Positions 63,405 to 64,000 of a stretch of DNA of 64,000 bases are shown piece after piece. Each line of letters begins with the position of its first letter. The first letter of the stretch is position 1. Made by a program: the position numbers and the translations under genes. The DNA is from Sinomonas susongensis (GTDB lineage Bacteria; Actinomycetota; Actinomycetes; Actinomycetales; Micrococcaceae). The DNA lies in contig NZ_SSNH01000009.1 of the NCBI RefSeq assembly GCF_005877005.1, positions 14,249-78,248 on the forward strand. The letters run 5' to 3'. The notes below the pieces were generated by a model, which saw only the letters and a list, made by a program, of their open reading frames with translations, was not told where the DNA came from and made no database searches.

Positions 63405-64000
63405 ATGGGCCGCATCCCCGGGCGCGGGGATGGCGTACGACGACGCCGCACGCACCGGCGGAGCGCCGCATGGCCGCGAGCACACTCGGCTGTTGCCGCA
63501 GCCTCCCGATCCGTGACCGTCGCGCTCGTCGTGTTCCTGCTCGGCATCCTGCCGTGGCTCTCCTCGCACGACCCCGCGCTCGCGATCCTGCGCGCAAGGT
63601 CCGCCGAGCAGGAGGCGACTCCCGAGGCGCTCGGCGCGATCCGGCAGGAGCTCGGCCTCGACGCCGGCCCGTTCGCAGTCTTCGCGGGGTGGCTCGGGCG
63701 GGCGCTGACCGGCGATTGGGGTGTCTCCTGGGTCAGCGGAAGGCCCGTGCTGCCCGGTATGGTGCAGGCGATGCTCGTCTCGCTCGGGCTCATGGCCGCC
63801 GCGCTCACGGTCGCCCTCGTGGTCGCTGCAGCACTCAACGTTTCGGCCCTCCGCCGCGGCCTCGACGGGCGAACAGCCAGGACGTCCGGAGCCCTGGCCG
63901 CGGCGCTCACGTCCCTGCCCGAGTTCCTGCTCTCGGCCCTCCTGCTGGTGGCGGGCGCTGTCTGGCTCCGCTGGTTCCCGCCGTACGGGTGGTCTGGCCC
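63405..64000 (+). CDS. ABC permease, DppB/NikB type, cut by window end
   Basis: The open frame starts at ATG 63405 (two bases after the SBP stop, behind GAG) and runs to the window end without a stop, 198 codons so far. An Arg-rich N-terminus is followed by a first helix (TVALVVFLLGILPWLSS), an extracytoplasmic loop with IRQELGLDAGPF, GDWGVSWVSGRPV (the family GDxGxS motif), and two further helices. It is the first permease of the importer; the second is expected outside. Confidence 0.85.
   Translation, partial: MGRIPGRGDGVRRRRTHRRSAAWPRAHSAVAAASRSVTVALVVFLLGILPWLSSHDPALAILRARSAEQEATPEALGAIRQELGLDAGPFAVFAGWLGRALTGDWGVSWVSGRPVLPGMVQAMLVSLGLMAAALTVALVVAAALNVSALRRGLDGRTARTSGALAAALTSLPEFLLSALLLVAGAVWLRWFPPYGWSG

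Overview
The window is chromosomal DNA of about 70% GC from an actinobacterium, most likely Micrococcales/Micrococcaceae (Arthrobacter or Sinomonas type). The case rests on gene content rather than any database match: a CIRCE-controlled solo groEL, DUF3027 beside a long cold-shock protein and serC, an actinobacterial XPB helicase with a Helicase_C_3 partner, DUF3263 and LytR_C proteins, IdeR, a c-di-AMP riboswitch near an NlpC/P60 gene, frequent GTG starts, and many ATGA/GTGA gene overlaps. I see no prophage, IS element, integrase, rRNA operon or CRISPR-cas locus. Most of it is ordinary core genome.

Layout. 0.1-5 kb: sucC-sucD (TCA cycle) and pcrA (DNA repair), all on the minus strand. 5-8.6 kb: small hypothetical proteins, a ferritin-like protein, an inositol-phosphatase-family enzyme and two membrane proteins. 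8.7 kb: tRNA-Arg(CCT), followed after one base by a DUF6314 gene. 9.3-12.2 kb: two coupled secreted phosphoesterases with a possible PHO box, then a Nudix hydrolase. 12.3-15.9 kb: an ABC exporter and, divergently, a tandem-HTH regulator overlapping a seven-TM protein. 16-19 kb: GH38 alpha-mannosidase. 19.2-22.9 kb: molybdenum cofactor/formate cluster (fdhD, moeA, mobA-DUF6457) plus an HNH nuclease. 23.2-25.6 kb: NlpC/P60 hydrolase, a short riboswitch-led ORF, a c-di-AMP riboswitch and ideR. 25.9-28 kb: serC, DUF3027, cold-shock protein. 28.2-32.5 kb: Helicase_C_3 protein and XPB. 32.6-36.3 kb: a two-component system, an orphan WXG100 protein and an RNase HI fusion. 36.3-36.7 kb: two facing arrays of a 31-bp repeat. 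36.8-38.6 kb: groEL with two CIRCE operators. 38.7-41 kb: amino-acid-type binding lipoprotein, LytR_C protein, DUF3263. 41-46 kb: ung, siderophore-interacting protein, ThrE exporter, FemX-like transferase, PfpI/DJ-1 protein. 46-52.2 kb: serine/glycine catabolism (sdaA, gcvH, gcvT, gcvP) with a tandem glycine riboswitch. 52.3-60.1 kb: assorted enzymes and membrane proteins (RibD/DHFR-like, GNAT, Tex, DUF457, YciO/Sua5). 60.1-64 kb: a nickel/peptide-type ABC importer operon behind a striking AT-rich palindrome, running off the window end.

Functional links seen directly: the glycine riboswitch stands in front of gcvPTH, and sdaA follows, giving a glycine/serine breakdown unit. FdhD, MoeA and MobA supply molybdopterin and sulfurate formate dehydrogenase. 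The c-di-AMP riboswitch leads a wall-hydrolase unit. Stops and starts overlap in phosphoesterase/phosphoesterase, mobA/moeA, HNH/mobA, tex/GNAT, HTH/7TM and LytR_C/SBP, so translational coupling is common.

Best leads for something undescribed: the facing repeat arrays at 36.3-36.7 kb; the riboswitch-led 98-residue protein that mimics the N-terminus of its NlpC/P60 neighbour; the tandem-HTH/7TM pair with a candidate small RNA behind it; and the palindrome at 60149-60183.
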